Assembly: GCA_028281765.1 (NCBI GenBank)
Contig: JANQJF010000114.1
Location: 1 to 64,000 of the forward strand
From: Planctomycetota bacterium
GTDB taxonomy: Bacteria; Planctomycetota; UBA1135; UBA2386
Length of the DNA stretch: 64,000 nucleotides
Direction: 5' to 3'
Below, one piece after another: positions 8,601-15,255 of this stretch. The notes beneath the pieces are model-generated. The model was not told the DNA's origin, did no database searches, and saw only the letters and a program-made list of their open reading frames with translations. Made by a program: the position numbers and the translations under genes. How positions within the stretch are numbered: the first letter of the stretch is position 1; the number at the start of each line of letters is the position of its first letter.

Positions 8601-9750
8601 GCGTGAGCCGTGGCGGTTCCTCCACCGCCAGCTGCGCGAGTTCCTGGCCGCGCAGGCGTTGGTCGCGCGTGGCGACGGGGCTTGGCGCGATCTCGTGAGC
8701 AACCTCGACGAGGAGGGTCTGCCACGCTGGTCCGAGACGCTCGGGTTGGTCTGCGGGATGGCGAGCGACCCGTTGGGGAGGCTCCGCGAGCTGCGGATTC
8801 GGCCCGGGTCGATGCTCGAGTTTCTGTTGGATCTCGACGACTGGGACGGGCTCGATCTGGCGCGCGTGGCCGCCAATTGGGTCGAGCAGGGCTGCGAGCG
8901 CGGCGAGATCACAGACGTGGTCATGCGGTTGGTCACACCCGAGGCCTCGACGGAGCGGCTGGCATACGCCCACTTCGCGCTCGAGTCGGTGGGGGCTCGC
9001 CCTGCTCGCGCCGAGTTCTTCGCCGCGTGCGGGCGGCCGGTGGACCGCGTGCCGGAGCTGCCGTTCGTGCAGATCGAGGGCGGGACGTTCCGCATGGGCT
9101 CGCCGGCGGACGAGCCGGAGCGGTCGGAATGGGAAGGCCCGCAGCACGAAGTCTCGGTGGGCGGGTTCGAGCTGTGCGCGACGGCGGTCACCAATGAAGC
9201 GTGGGCGAAGTTCGAGCCGGACTTCGAACCACGGAGCTGGCAGCACGGGAAGCCGGAGGAGCTGGCCAGGCTCCCGGTGGTCGAAGTGAGCTGGTGGAGC
9301 GCCTACCTGTTCACCCGGTGGGCGGGTGTGCGTCTGCCGAGCGAGGCGGAGTGGGAGTATGCGTGTCGCGCGGGCACGACGACCCCGTTTTGGTTCGGGG
9401 AGACGATCACGACGGATCAAGTGAACTTCGATGGGAACTACCCGTACGCCGATGGGGAGAAGGGCGAGTATCGCAAGCGGACCGTTCCGGTCGGTTCGCT
9501 GCCTCCCAACGGGTACGGCCTGTACGAGATGCACGGCAATGTGTGGGAGTGGTGCGAAGACACGTGGCACGATTCGTACGACGGAGCACCGTGTGACGGC
9601 AGCGCTTGGGTCGACGTAGGCGCGTCCCTCCGCGTGGTGCGCGGCGGCAGCTGGATCAACGACGCCAGGTACTGCCGGTCCGCCTACCGCGTCCACGCCC
9701 GGCCGGGCCTCCGTGACTCCGACCGCGGGTTCCGCCCCGCCAGGTCGTAA
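5620..9750 (+). CDS. KGGVGR ParA-like ATPase - deoxyribosyltransferase-like - NACHT - FGE/C-lectin variable protein
   Basis: 1376 aa, GTG start coupled to the TIR gene. Residues 8-340: SIMIBI/ParA-like ATPase with the variant Walker motif FKGGVGRS (18-25) and CDWDLEAPGLEQYL. Residues ~350-590: two segments that recur in the minus-strand paralogue, including DLPNANVGFEVGFALGRG near 417, the NxNVxFExG signature of nucleoside 2-deoxyribosyltransferase-like/TIR-related N-glycosidases. Residues ~690-900: NACHT, Walker A GDPGAGKTT at 705-713, Walker B VWVFLDGLDEVE at ~781, and GNPLMLTLVASLA. Residues ~1145-1376: FGE-like C-lectin domain ending in a DGR-type variable region. This is an unusually long three-signalling-domain chain. 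A likely logic is ligand sensing at the C-terminus, NACHT oligomerisation, and N-terminal or TIR-partner effector output; that order of events is inferred. Confidence 0.88.
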   Translation: MTVVGDESRGAVITFYSFKGGVGRSMALANVAEILSQRGHSVICCDWDLEAPGLEQYLALDENAAEEYRARPGLIDLIDDFKAAISRRPDAKPHGDPRDDEIEFRGVRLPRPLSRTFALPAKEQRRGEIRLLTAGARHREALASYADGVRRFDWRDFYENWAGDAFVSLLREDLLGAADYVLIDSRTGVTELGGVCTQFLADIVVLLTNATRASVAASKFMASSMRSPDLAEVRAGRPLLVLPVAARVERTAEKQELADFRANFVESFDKYVATQLEDAASFLVESEIPYVPFYGFAERVVAREHSATRQRELFRAYDCIATALVDCAAGLATGGAEAVAPTRDVSPEANQPLIVIRDFEIHEYGIVLEDLIDNPPPGVSRVVVPGLEGSGGQGEVFRDLIAPEFGARARVIALVDLPNANVGFEVGFALGRGAPVALAVIQSRLPEWLQRPPLNGFVAERAPDADALRRVATSDWIAAPEQVELDQGGSTLFLCPELGVGKSLRHRAARERPEWAQLPASGWSLRDLPRLLRGVGTVVWILAPFPRGSDERDGADNAAAAIVAGFAKACGARLHVLRHVEARAVVDVAVWESRFATLAEFAELLPAVDPAPAAAPPDPFGEYRTYLRAAHARLVPFFPEAGRALLDEVFVELDVDVEHELDREERTGKESDKPVHGAGRFALRDLMGLNPSSGIVSTGRWVVLGDPGAGKTTAARHLVWELAGEPAAPVPVYVSLPRIEREKKHPFEVAEDDLRVARGDRAASGLREALDAAARQGDGVWVFLDGLDEVEPDALASVRERIADFAATLPRTAIAVLSRRIGYRAISTEFRSASLRELSQASRQELLVRWLGRKRAADTWQRLQTRPALGGMTGNPLMLTLVASLALARPDLPSSRLRLYEDATRLLLERGFGTYPKGVRDPHAAQPLLAALALYLQHRSGVAWPREELEEALYEVTRESSDLDRRWQGTWSSRREFLEDVAKNSGILAPHDGEREPWRFLHRQLREFLAAQALVARGDGAWRDLVSNLDEEGLPRWSETLGLVCGMASDPLGRLRELRIRPGSMLEFLLDLDDWDGLDLARVAANWVEQGCERGEITDVVMRLVTPEASTERLAYAHFALESVGARPARAEFFAACGRPVDRVPELPFVQIEGGTFRMGSPADEPERSEWEGPQHEVSVGGFELCATAVTNEAWAKFEPDFEPRSWQHGKPEELARLPVVEVSWWSAYLFTRWAGVRLPSEAEWEYACRAGTTTPFWFGETITTDQVNFDGNYPYADGEKGEYRKRTVPVGSLPPNGYGLYEMHGNVWEWCEDTWHDSYDGAPCDGSAWVDVGASLRVVRGGSWINDARYCRSAYRVHARPGLRDSDRGFRPARS
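9625..9747 (+). other. DGR variable region VR2 (C-terminus of the KGGVGR-NACHT gene)
   Basis: Aligned with VR1 and VR3 without gaps over 41 codons plus the stop and seven following bases. Retained AAC/GAC/TAC/CAC codons (WINDARYCRSAYRVHA) sit at positions that are scrambled in the other copies. The flanking codons upstream (GACGGAGCACCGTGTGACGG) and downstream are identical in all three genes. Confidence 0.8.
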
Positions 9751-9854
9751 CCGGACTCCCTCACCACTTCACCGATGCCGTGGTGTCTGCACGACATGGA
9801 CGAGGCGCCGCGGACAGCACTTCTGGGGTTCTTGCGTCCCTGCTGAGGAACTCC

Positions 9855-9943
9855 GGCGCGGCGAGCGCAGCGAGCTCGTGCCGCGCGGCCGGAGCGTAGC
9901 GCCGGCCACGCGGTCGTACGGGCGACGTACAGGCGGCGTACAC
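9855..9943. repeat. Conserved downstream repeat with hairpin (copy 2), between two convergent variable regions
   Basis: Lies inside the 229-base spacer (9751-9979) that separates the convergent genes ending in VR2 and VR3. It is similar to 4139-4217. Inverted repeat GCGCGGC (9856-9862) / GCCGCGC (9880-9886). The spacer ends also match each other as inverted copies (TAACCGGACT plus CACCACTTCAC on both arms) because the two genes share the same 3' flank. Confidence 0.55.
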
Positions 9944-9979
9944 GTCTGCGCCGGGTCGTGAAGTGGTGAAGAAGTCCGG

Positions 9980-12900
9980 TTACGACCTGGCGGGGCGGAA
10001 CCCAAGGTAGTCGCCACGGCTGCACGGCTGGTCCCAGCTGCGGCACGCGGACCGGCAGCCCCTGGCGCCGCCGATCCACCTGCCGCCGCGCACCACGCGG
10101 AGGGTCGCGCCTACGTCGACCCAAGCGCTGCCGTCACACGGTGCTCCGTCGTACGAATCGTGCCACGTGTCTTCGCACCACTCCCACACGTTGCCATGCA
10201 TTTCGTACAGGCCGTACCCGTTGGGAGGCAGCGAACCGACCGGAACGGTGCGTCGGCGATACTCACCCTTCTTCCCGCCCGCGTACGGATAGCTCCCGTT
10301 GAAGTTCACTTGATCCGACGTGATCGTCTCCCCGAACCAAAACGGGGTCGTCGTGCCCGCACGGCACGCATACTCCCACTCCGCCTCGCTCGGCAGACGC
10401 GCACCTGCCCATTGGGTGAACAGGTAGGCGCTCCACCAGCTCACTTCGACCACCGGGAGCCTGGCCAGCTCCTCCGGATTCCCGTGCCGCCAGCTCCGTG
10501 GTTCGAAGTCCGGCTCGAACTTCGCCCACGCGTCGTTGGTGACGGCGGTCGCAGCGACTTCGAAGGACTCGACGCGAACCTCGTGCTGTGGTCCTTCGTC
10601 CTGGTATCGTTGCTTCTCGTCCTGTGGCGACCCCATCGTGAACGTTCCGCCCGCGACCTTCACGAAGCCGAGATCCGGCACCTCCGCGATCGGCCGACCG
10701 CAGGTTTCGAAGAAGCGCTCCCGCGCGGGCGGCCGTCCGATCTGCTCGAGGGCGAAGTGGACGGCGCCGAGATGTTCGGTCGAGTGCTTCGCATCGACGA
10801 GTGGCCACAGCAGCTCCTCGATCTCATACTCACCGACGCCCGAAGAACGCCAGGCGCGGACGAGTCGCCATAGGTCGTCGCCATTCCACCCATCGTCCGC
10901 GGCGAGGAAGGCGAGCATGTCCCGGGCCGGTACGCCGTCTACCTCGGGCAGCACCCGTCGCGCCGTCTCGGTGCTGATCCTGCGCAGCACCTGCAACCGC
11001 TCCAGCGGTCGTTCGGCCATCCCGCAGACCAAACCCAACGTGTCGGCCCACCGCGGCACTTCATTTTCGTCGAGCGCCTTGACGCGATGCTCGAATTCGT
11101 CGTCGCGCAGCCGCGCCATCGACTGCGCGGCGAGGTGCTCACGCAGCTGGCGGTGCCAGAATCGCCAGGGCTCCCGCGCACCGTCGTGAGGACCGAGCAC
11201 GCCGGAGTTCTCGGCGACGTCGTCGAGGAATGCGGAGCGCGACGGCCAGGTGCCCTGCCAGCGCTTGTCGAGCGCGGGGTGGGCGCCGGTCAGCGCGAAG
11301 AACGCCTCGTCGAGTTCCTCCCGGGGCCACGCTTCCCCCGGCGCGCTCTGCAGCGCGAGCGAGAACTCGGCGAGCAGCCGCTCTGCGGCGTGTGGATCCA
11401 AGACTCCCTTCGGCTCGGCGCCGAACCCGCGCTTGAAGAGCATCCGCAGCGCGTTGCGGTACAAGGTCAGCCGATTGGTCGGCAGCTCCGCACCCATCTT
11501 CGCGAGGCTGGCGATCAAGGTGAGCATCAGCGGGTTGCCGGTGAGCTCGCGGATCGCGCCTCGGCCGCAGACGCGCTGCCAAACCTCGGCCGAGACGTCC
11601 GGGCCGAGCCAGCCCGTGAGCAGCTTCTCGCGGGCCGGCTCGGAGAGCGCGCACAGGCGGGCCTGGCGGAAGGGCTCGCCCAGCGGTTTGTAGCCGATCT
11701 TGCGGGTGCAGACGGCGAGGGTGACGTGCTCGAGCTCCTTGGCGAACGACGCGAGCTGTTGTCGCACGACGTCGTGGTGTTCGGCAGCGAGCTCGTCGAG
11801 CCCGTCGAGGAACAGCCAGACGCCGTTGCGCTTCGCCGCCCGCTCGACCAACGCGTCGTGGATCCCGTCGACCGCGTCGTCCATCGCCGAGCGGGTGTCC
11901 TCCTCCGCGAGCGCGAAGGGGTGCTTCTTCTCGCGGGCCAGGCGCGGCAGCGACACGTAGACCGGCACGGGGCCTTCGGGGTCGGCCGCCAGCTCGGTCG
12001 TCAGGTGCCGCAACGCGGTCGTCTTGCCGGCGCCGGGATCGCCTGTGATGACCCAGCGCGCGGCGCGGCCTTCGACCGCGAGCCCGAGCAGGGCGCGCAA
12101 GTCCCGGCGGCCGCGGCCGTCGAACTTGGCGAGGGATTCGAGGTTGCGCTCGCTGTCGAGCGTGGGCGTGTCGAGTTCGAAGTCGAGCTCGACGTAGACC
12201 TCGCCGTGCAGGGCTTCGCCGGCATCGGGGAAGAACGGCACGCGCTGGCGGTGCGCGTCGATCAGGTAGCGGCGGTAGGCGGTGAGGGGGTCGGTGTCCG
12301 CGGGGCCGATCGGAGGGCGGGAGATGCGGGTGAGTTGGGTACGGAGGTCGTCCTTGCCGGAGAACCGGAGTTCCCTGCTGAGGACGTCCACGACTTCGCG
12401 CGCCTGGTCGTGACGCAGGACCGAGAGCTGCCGATCGGTCGCGAGCGCGTACCCCGCGACGACGGCACCGGCCGCGTTCTCTACGCCGTCCCGCTGATCG
12501 GTGTCGCGTGAAAACGGGGTGATCACCCAGACGACCCGGTCCACGCCGTCGAGGAGTTCCGGCAGGTCCTTGAGCTCCCAGCCCTCGTCGGGCAGGAACC
12601 GCCAATCCGCATCGTGCTTGGCGATCTGCTTCCGCACCGTCGTCGCGATCCCCGTCGCCGGGCAGACGACGAGCGTGTTGTCTCCCGCGGGCCGCGCGCT
12701 CGCGAGCGGACCGAACCAGTCGTCGCCGCGACACATGCCGATGAGGACGTCGATGTCGTCACCGCCCGACTTCACGCCGTAGCCGTTCAGCGGTGGCTGC
12801 TTCAGCCACTCGGGAATCGCGCTACCCGCGACCACCAACGCGAGCTCCTTGCCACGCCCGAGCGCGTAGCCGATCTCGAAGCCGACGTTCGCGTTCGGCA

Positions 12901-13117
12901 GATCGCAGATCGCGAGTGCGGCGTCGTTCGCGTCGATGTTCTTCTGCACGATGTCCGCGAAGATCTCGCCCTGGGTCTTCCCGTCTTTCAGGCCGGGCAC
13001 TTCGACGCACGAACCCTCGTCCGGATCGGCCAGCGTCTCGAGCACGATCTCGAGTTCCGTGAGCGCGAAGTCCCGCAGCACGAAGACCCGGCGGTCGGCT
13101 TTCTTCCCATTGGACAT
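9980..13117 (-). CDS. Deoxyribosyltransferase-like - NACHT - FGE/C-lectin variable protein
   Basis: 1045 aa. It lacks the ParA-like front of its neighbour but otherwise follows the same plan. Residues ~10-95 form a nucleoside deoxyribosyltransferase-like/TIR-related domain (VFVLRDFALTELEIVLE, then DLPNANVGFEIGYALGRG at 72-89). A second alpha/beta segment (~125-240) contains DEGWELKDLPELLDGVDRV. NACHT has Walker A GDPGAGKTT at 359-367, Walker B VWLFLDGLDEL near 430, and GNPLMLTLIASLA. The C-terminus is an FGE-type C-lectin domain (GGTFTMGSPQDEKQ, YEMHGNVWEWCEDTWH) ending in VR3. It is convergent with the plus-strand paralogue. The start ATG at 13117 is followed by a basic MSNGKKADRR. The predicted role is the same as for the other NACHT genes: a diversified sensor NTPase with an N-terminal nucleotide/NAD-type effector (family-based inference). 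Confidence 0.87.
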   Translation of the reverse strand: MSNGKKADRRVFVLRDFALTELEIVLETLADPDEGSCVEVPGLKDGKTQGEIFADIVQKNIDANDAALAICDLPNANVGFEIGYALGRGKELALVVAGSAIPEWLKQPPLNGYGVKSGGDDIDVLIGMCRGDDWFGPLASARPAGDNTLVVCPATGIATTVRKQIAKHDADWRFLPDEGWELKDLPELLDGVDRVVWVITPFSRDTDQRDGVENAAGAVVAGYALATDRQLSVLRHDQAREVVDVLSRELRFSGKDDLRTQLTRISRPPIGPADTDPLTAYRRYLIDAHRQRVPFFPDAGEALHGEVYVELDFELDTPTLDSERNLESLAKFDGRGRRDLRALLGLAVEGRAARWVITGDPGAGKTTALRHLTTELAADPEGPVPVYVSLPRLAREKKHPFALAEEDTRSAMDDAVDGIHDALVERAAKRNGVWLFLDGLDELAAEHHDVVRQQLASFAKELEHVTLAVCTRKIGYKPLGEPFRQARLCALSEPAREKLLTGWLGPDVSAEVWQRVCGRGAIRELTGNPLMLTLIASLAKMGAELPTNRLTLYRNALRMLFKRGFGAEPKGVLDPHAAERLLAEFSLALQSAPGEAWPREELDEAFFALTGAHPALDKRWQGTWPSRSAFLDDVAENSGVLGPHDGAREPWRFWHRQLREHLAAQSMARLRDDEFEHRVKALDENEVPRWADTLGLVCGMAERPLERLQVLRRISTETARRVLPEVDGVPARDMLAFLAADDGWNGDDLWRLVRAWRSSGVGEYEIEELLWPLVDAKHSTEHLGAVHFALEQIGRPPARERFFETCGRPIAEVPDLGFVKVAGGTFTMGSPQDEKQRYQDEGPQHEVRVESFEVAATAVTNDAWAKFEPDFEPRSWRHGNPEELARLPVVEVSWWSAYLFTQWAGARLPSEAEWEYACRAGTTTPFWFGETITSDQVNFNGSYPYAGGKKGEYRRRTVPVGSLPPNGYGLYEMHGNVWEWCEDTWHDSYDGAPCDGSAWVDVGATLRVVRGGRWIGGARGCRSACRSWDQPCSRGDYLGFRPARS
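9983..10105 (-). other. DGR variable region VR3 (C-terminus of the minus-strand NACHT gene)
   Basis: Read on the minus strand it aligns codon for codon with VR1 and VR2. It differs mainly at AAC-like codons (for example GGC GGC GCC AGG GGC, where VR2 has AAC GAC GCC AGG TAC). Flanks on both sides, including the stop codon and CCGGACTT, are conserved. Confidence 0.8.
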
Positions 13118-13322
13118 TGGCGTTCAGGATCATGCCGCTCCGGCGTCTGGCAGGCAATCGCCCGGCGTGCGATCGCGGCCGCACCGAGGCGTCTACCGCG
13201 TGTTCTCTCGCCTGCGGCCGCGGAACTCTGCGACTGAGGCAACCTCGCGATTGCGAACGGCAGCTCGTGGAGCTCAGGCAACCCTCTGGCACGGCCTGAC
13301 CTGCTGACACCCCGCGTTCCGC

Positions 13323-13328
13323 TATGAT
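13323..13328 (+). promoter_or_regulatory. Candidate -10 box TATGAT of a leaderless transcript
   Basis: TATGAT lies six bases before the ATG at 13335, which would place the transcript start at or next to the start codon. The same arrangement and near-identical sequence occur before 44429. No good -35 box is visible. Confidence 0.3.
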
Positions 13329-13334
13329 CCCGCG

Positions 13335-15173
13335 ATGCGGGAAATTGCATTCGGGGTTCTCATGCTCGCGTCCGCGGGTCAAGCGCAGATGGTCTGGACG
13401 TCGCTGGCGCCGGGTGGCGGTGGCCCTGCGGGTCGCGAGAACTTCGCGATGGCGTACGACTCAGCACGGCAGCGCGTCGTGGTGTTCGGTGGCCACGTCG
13501 CGGGCAGCCCGAACCTCGTCAACGACACGTGGGAATGGAACGGGTCGTCCTGGACCGAGATGTTCCCCGCGGTGTCGCCGTCGGCGCGCGCGTTCCATGC
13601 GATGGCCTACGACGCGGCGCGCGGCGAGGTCATCCTGTTCGGCGGCAACGGCGTGGGCACGTCTGGATCGACGTGGGCCTGGGACGGTGACAATTGGTCC
13701 GTGCGCGCGACGGATGGTCCGGCACCGCGTCGTGCTCATGCGATGGCCTACGATGCGGCGCGTCAGCAGGTCGCCATGCACGGTGGTCGCCGCACCGATA
13801 CGTCCGCGCTGTTGAACGACACTTGGCTGTGGGACGGCACGACGTGGACCTCGGCGCCGAACGTGCCGGCCTCGACCCAGGCGGTGGACGTGCTCGCGGA
13901 CGCGTCCGTCGACGATTGGCAGCCGTCGACCAACCACGGGGCCGATTCCGTTCTGCGGGCGGGTGCCGCGGTGAGTGGAGACGGCTTCTCTCGCACCTAC
14001 TTCAAGTTCGACCTGTCGCCATGGGCCGGGATGAGCCCGACGTCGGCGACCCTGCGGTGCTACCAGACGGAGTCGGTGGGCTTCTCGTGTCAGTTCAAGG
14101 ATGTCTTCGCCGTCAACGCGCCGTGGATCGAGTCGGGGATCACGTGGAACTCGCAACCGCCGATCGATCTGACGAACGTGGTCTACACGTGTCCGTCGCC
14201 CTCGCCGGGCTGGCTCGAGTTCGATGTCTCGAAACTGGTGCGCGCATGGACACGGGGCACGCGGCCGAATCACGGCTTGTTGCTTCGCGATCGCTTCGAA
14301 GACGGTGTCAATCCGCGCCCCGTTGTCTGCGCCAGCCGAGAACATCCGGATACGTCGCTCCGCCCCGTGCTGCGCCTGGAGTTCGGCACCGTCACCAACC
14401 CTGCGGAGTCCTCGCACGACATGGCGTACGACGGTGCGCGCGAGCGAGTCGTGATGGTTGCCGACGACCACACCTACGAATGGGACGGCTCGGTTTGGGA
14501 GCTCGCCGGCTTCGGGCCGCACGTGTTCGAGGACGTGTCGGACTTCGACATGGCCTACGACCCCGTTCGTCGACGCACCGTGTTGCAGGGAGGCGCCTCG
14601 ACCTCGAGCCTCTTCGAGGAAACGTGGGAGTGGGACGGGTACTCGTGGCGCCCCGGTCCGGATGGCCCGAACCGCAGGAAGCACTCCATGGTCTTCGACG
14701 AGGCCGCGGGTCACGTGTTCTGGTTCGGTGGGGACGGGTTCTTCACGGACCCGTGGTCCGATGCGTGGACGTACGCCTCGACGACGACCGGGACGACAAC
14801 GGCGCTCGGACCGGGTTGCGCGGGAGCCAGCGGCGTACCCGAGCTGACGGCTACCGGCAGCCCGATCGCCGGCAACATCAACTTCCACCTCGCGATCGAC
14901 AGCCTCCAGCCGGACGCGTTGGCGTTCTTCGGGCTCTCGTTCGAAGGGGCATCCCCGCTGACGATCGGGCCGTGCACGCTGTATCCGGAGTTTCCGTGGA
15001 TCGTGCTCCCGACGACTGCTTCGGGCGCCGGCGTCGCGATGGTGTACCTCCCGCTGCCGTTCCACGTGAGCGGGTGGGACCTCTACCTCCAGGGAGGAGG
15101 GTTCGAGCCGACCGGGGCGTTCGTCGGGGTCGCTGCGCTGACGGGTGGGATGCACGTCAGCATCGGGGACTGA
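13335..15173 (+). CDS. Secreted kelch-like/DNRLRE protein with GPGCAG C-terminal domain
   Basis: 612 aa with a signal peptide (residues 1-18, cleavage after AGQA). Kelch-like repeats occupy ~30-170 and ~370-475, each carrying an AMAYDxxRxxVVxFGG strand followed by a DTWEWDG strand. Between them, residues ~183-355 match the DNRLRE pattern (VDVLADASVDDWQPSTN, TYFKFDLS, APWIESGITWNSQPP, DVSKLVRAWTRG), a beta-jelly fold of surface proteins. The last ~120 residues begin with GPGCAGASGVPELTATG, a tail type seen in other secreted proteins of this window. Probably exported to the envelope or outside; binding partner unknown. It is followed 82 bases later by the sigma-factor fusion. Confidence 0.82.
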   Translation: MREIAFGVLMLASAGQAQMVWTSLAPGGGGPAGRENFAMAYDSARQRVVVFGGHVAGSPNLVNDTWEWNGSSWTEMFPAVSPSARAFHAMAYDAARGEVILFGGNGVGTSGSTWAWDGDNWSVRATDGPAPRRAHAMAYDAARQQVAMHGGRRTDTSALLNDTWLWDGTTWTSAPNVPASTQAVDVLADASVDDWQPSTNHGADSVLRAGAAVSGDGFSRTYFKFDLSPWAGMSPTSATLRCYQTESVGFSCQFKDVFAVNAPWIESGITWNSQPPIDLTNVVYTCPSPSPGWLEFDVSKLVRAWTRGTRPNHGLLLRDRFEDGVNPRPVVCASREHPDTSLRPVLRLEFGTVTNPAESSHDMAYDGARERVVMVADDHTYEWDGSVWELAGFGPHVFEDVSDFDMAYDPVRRRTVLQGGASTSSLFEETWEWDGYSWRPGPDGPNRRKHSMVFDEAAGHVFWFGGDGFFTDPWSDAWTYASTTTGTTTALGPGCAGASGVPELTATGSPIAGNINFHLAIDSLQPDALAFFGLSFEGASPLTIGPCTLYPEFPWIVLPTTASGAGVAMVYLPLPFHVSGWDLYLQGGGFEPTGAFVGVAALTGGMHVSIGD

Positions 15174-15255
15174 GTCGGGGACGGGCTTTGATCGTGCCGC
15201 GCGATTTTCTTCCGTTTCGCCGCCACGCTTTCCCGATCCGCGGGACGAGTTCTCC

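Noticed and set aside
7432..9696. Minus-strand frame of 754 codons
   Set aside because: Antisense shadow of the KGGVGR-NACHT gene; no recognisable domain.
11139..12734. Minus-strand frame of 531 codons in the third NACHT gene
   Set aside because: Same-strand shadow in another frame; Arg-rich and without domains.
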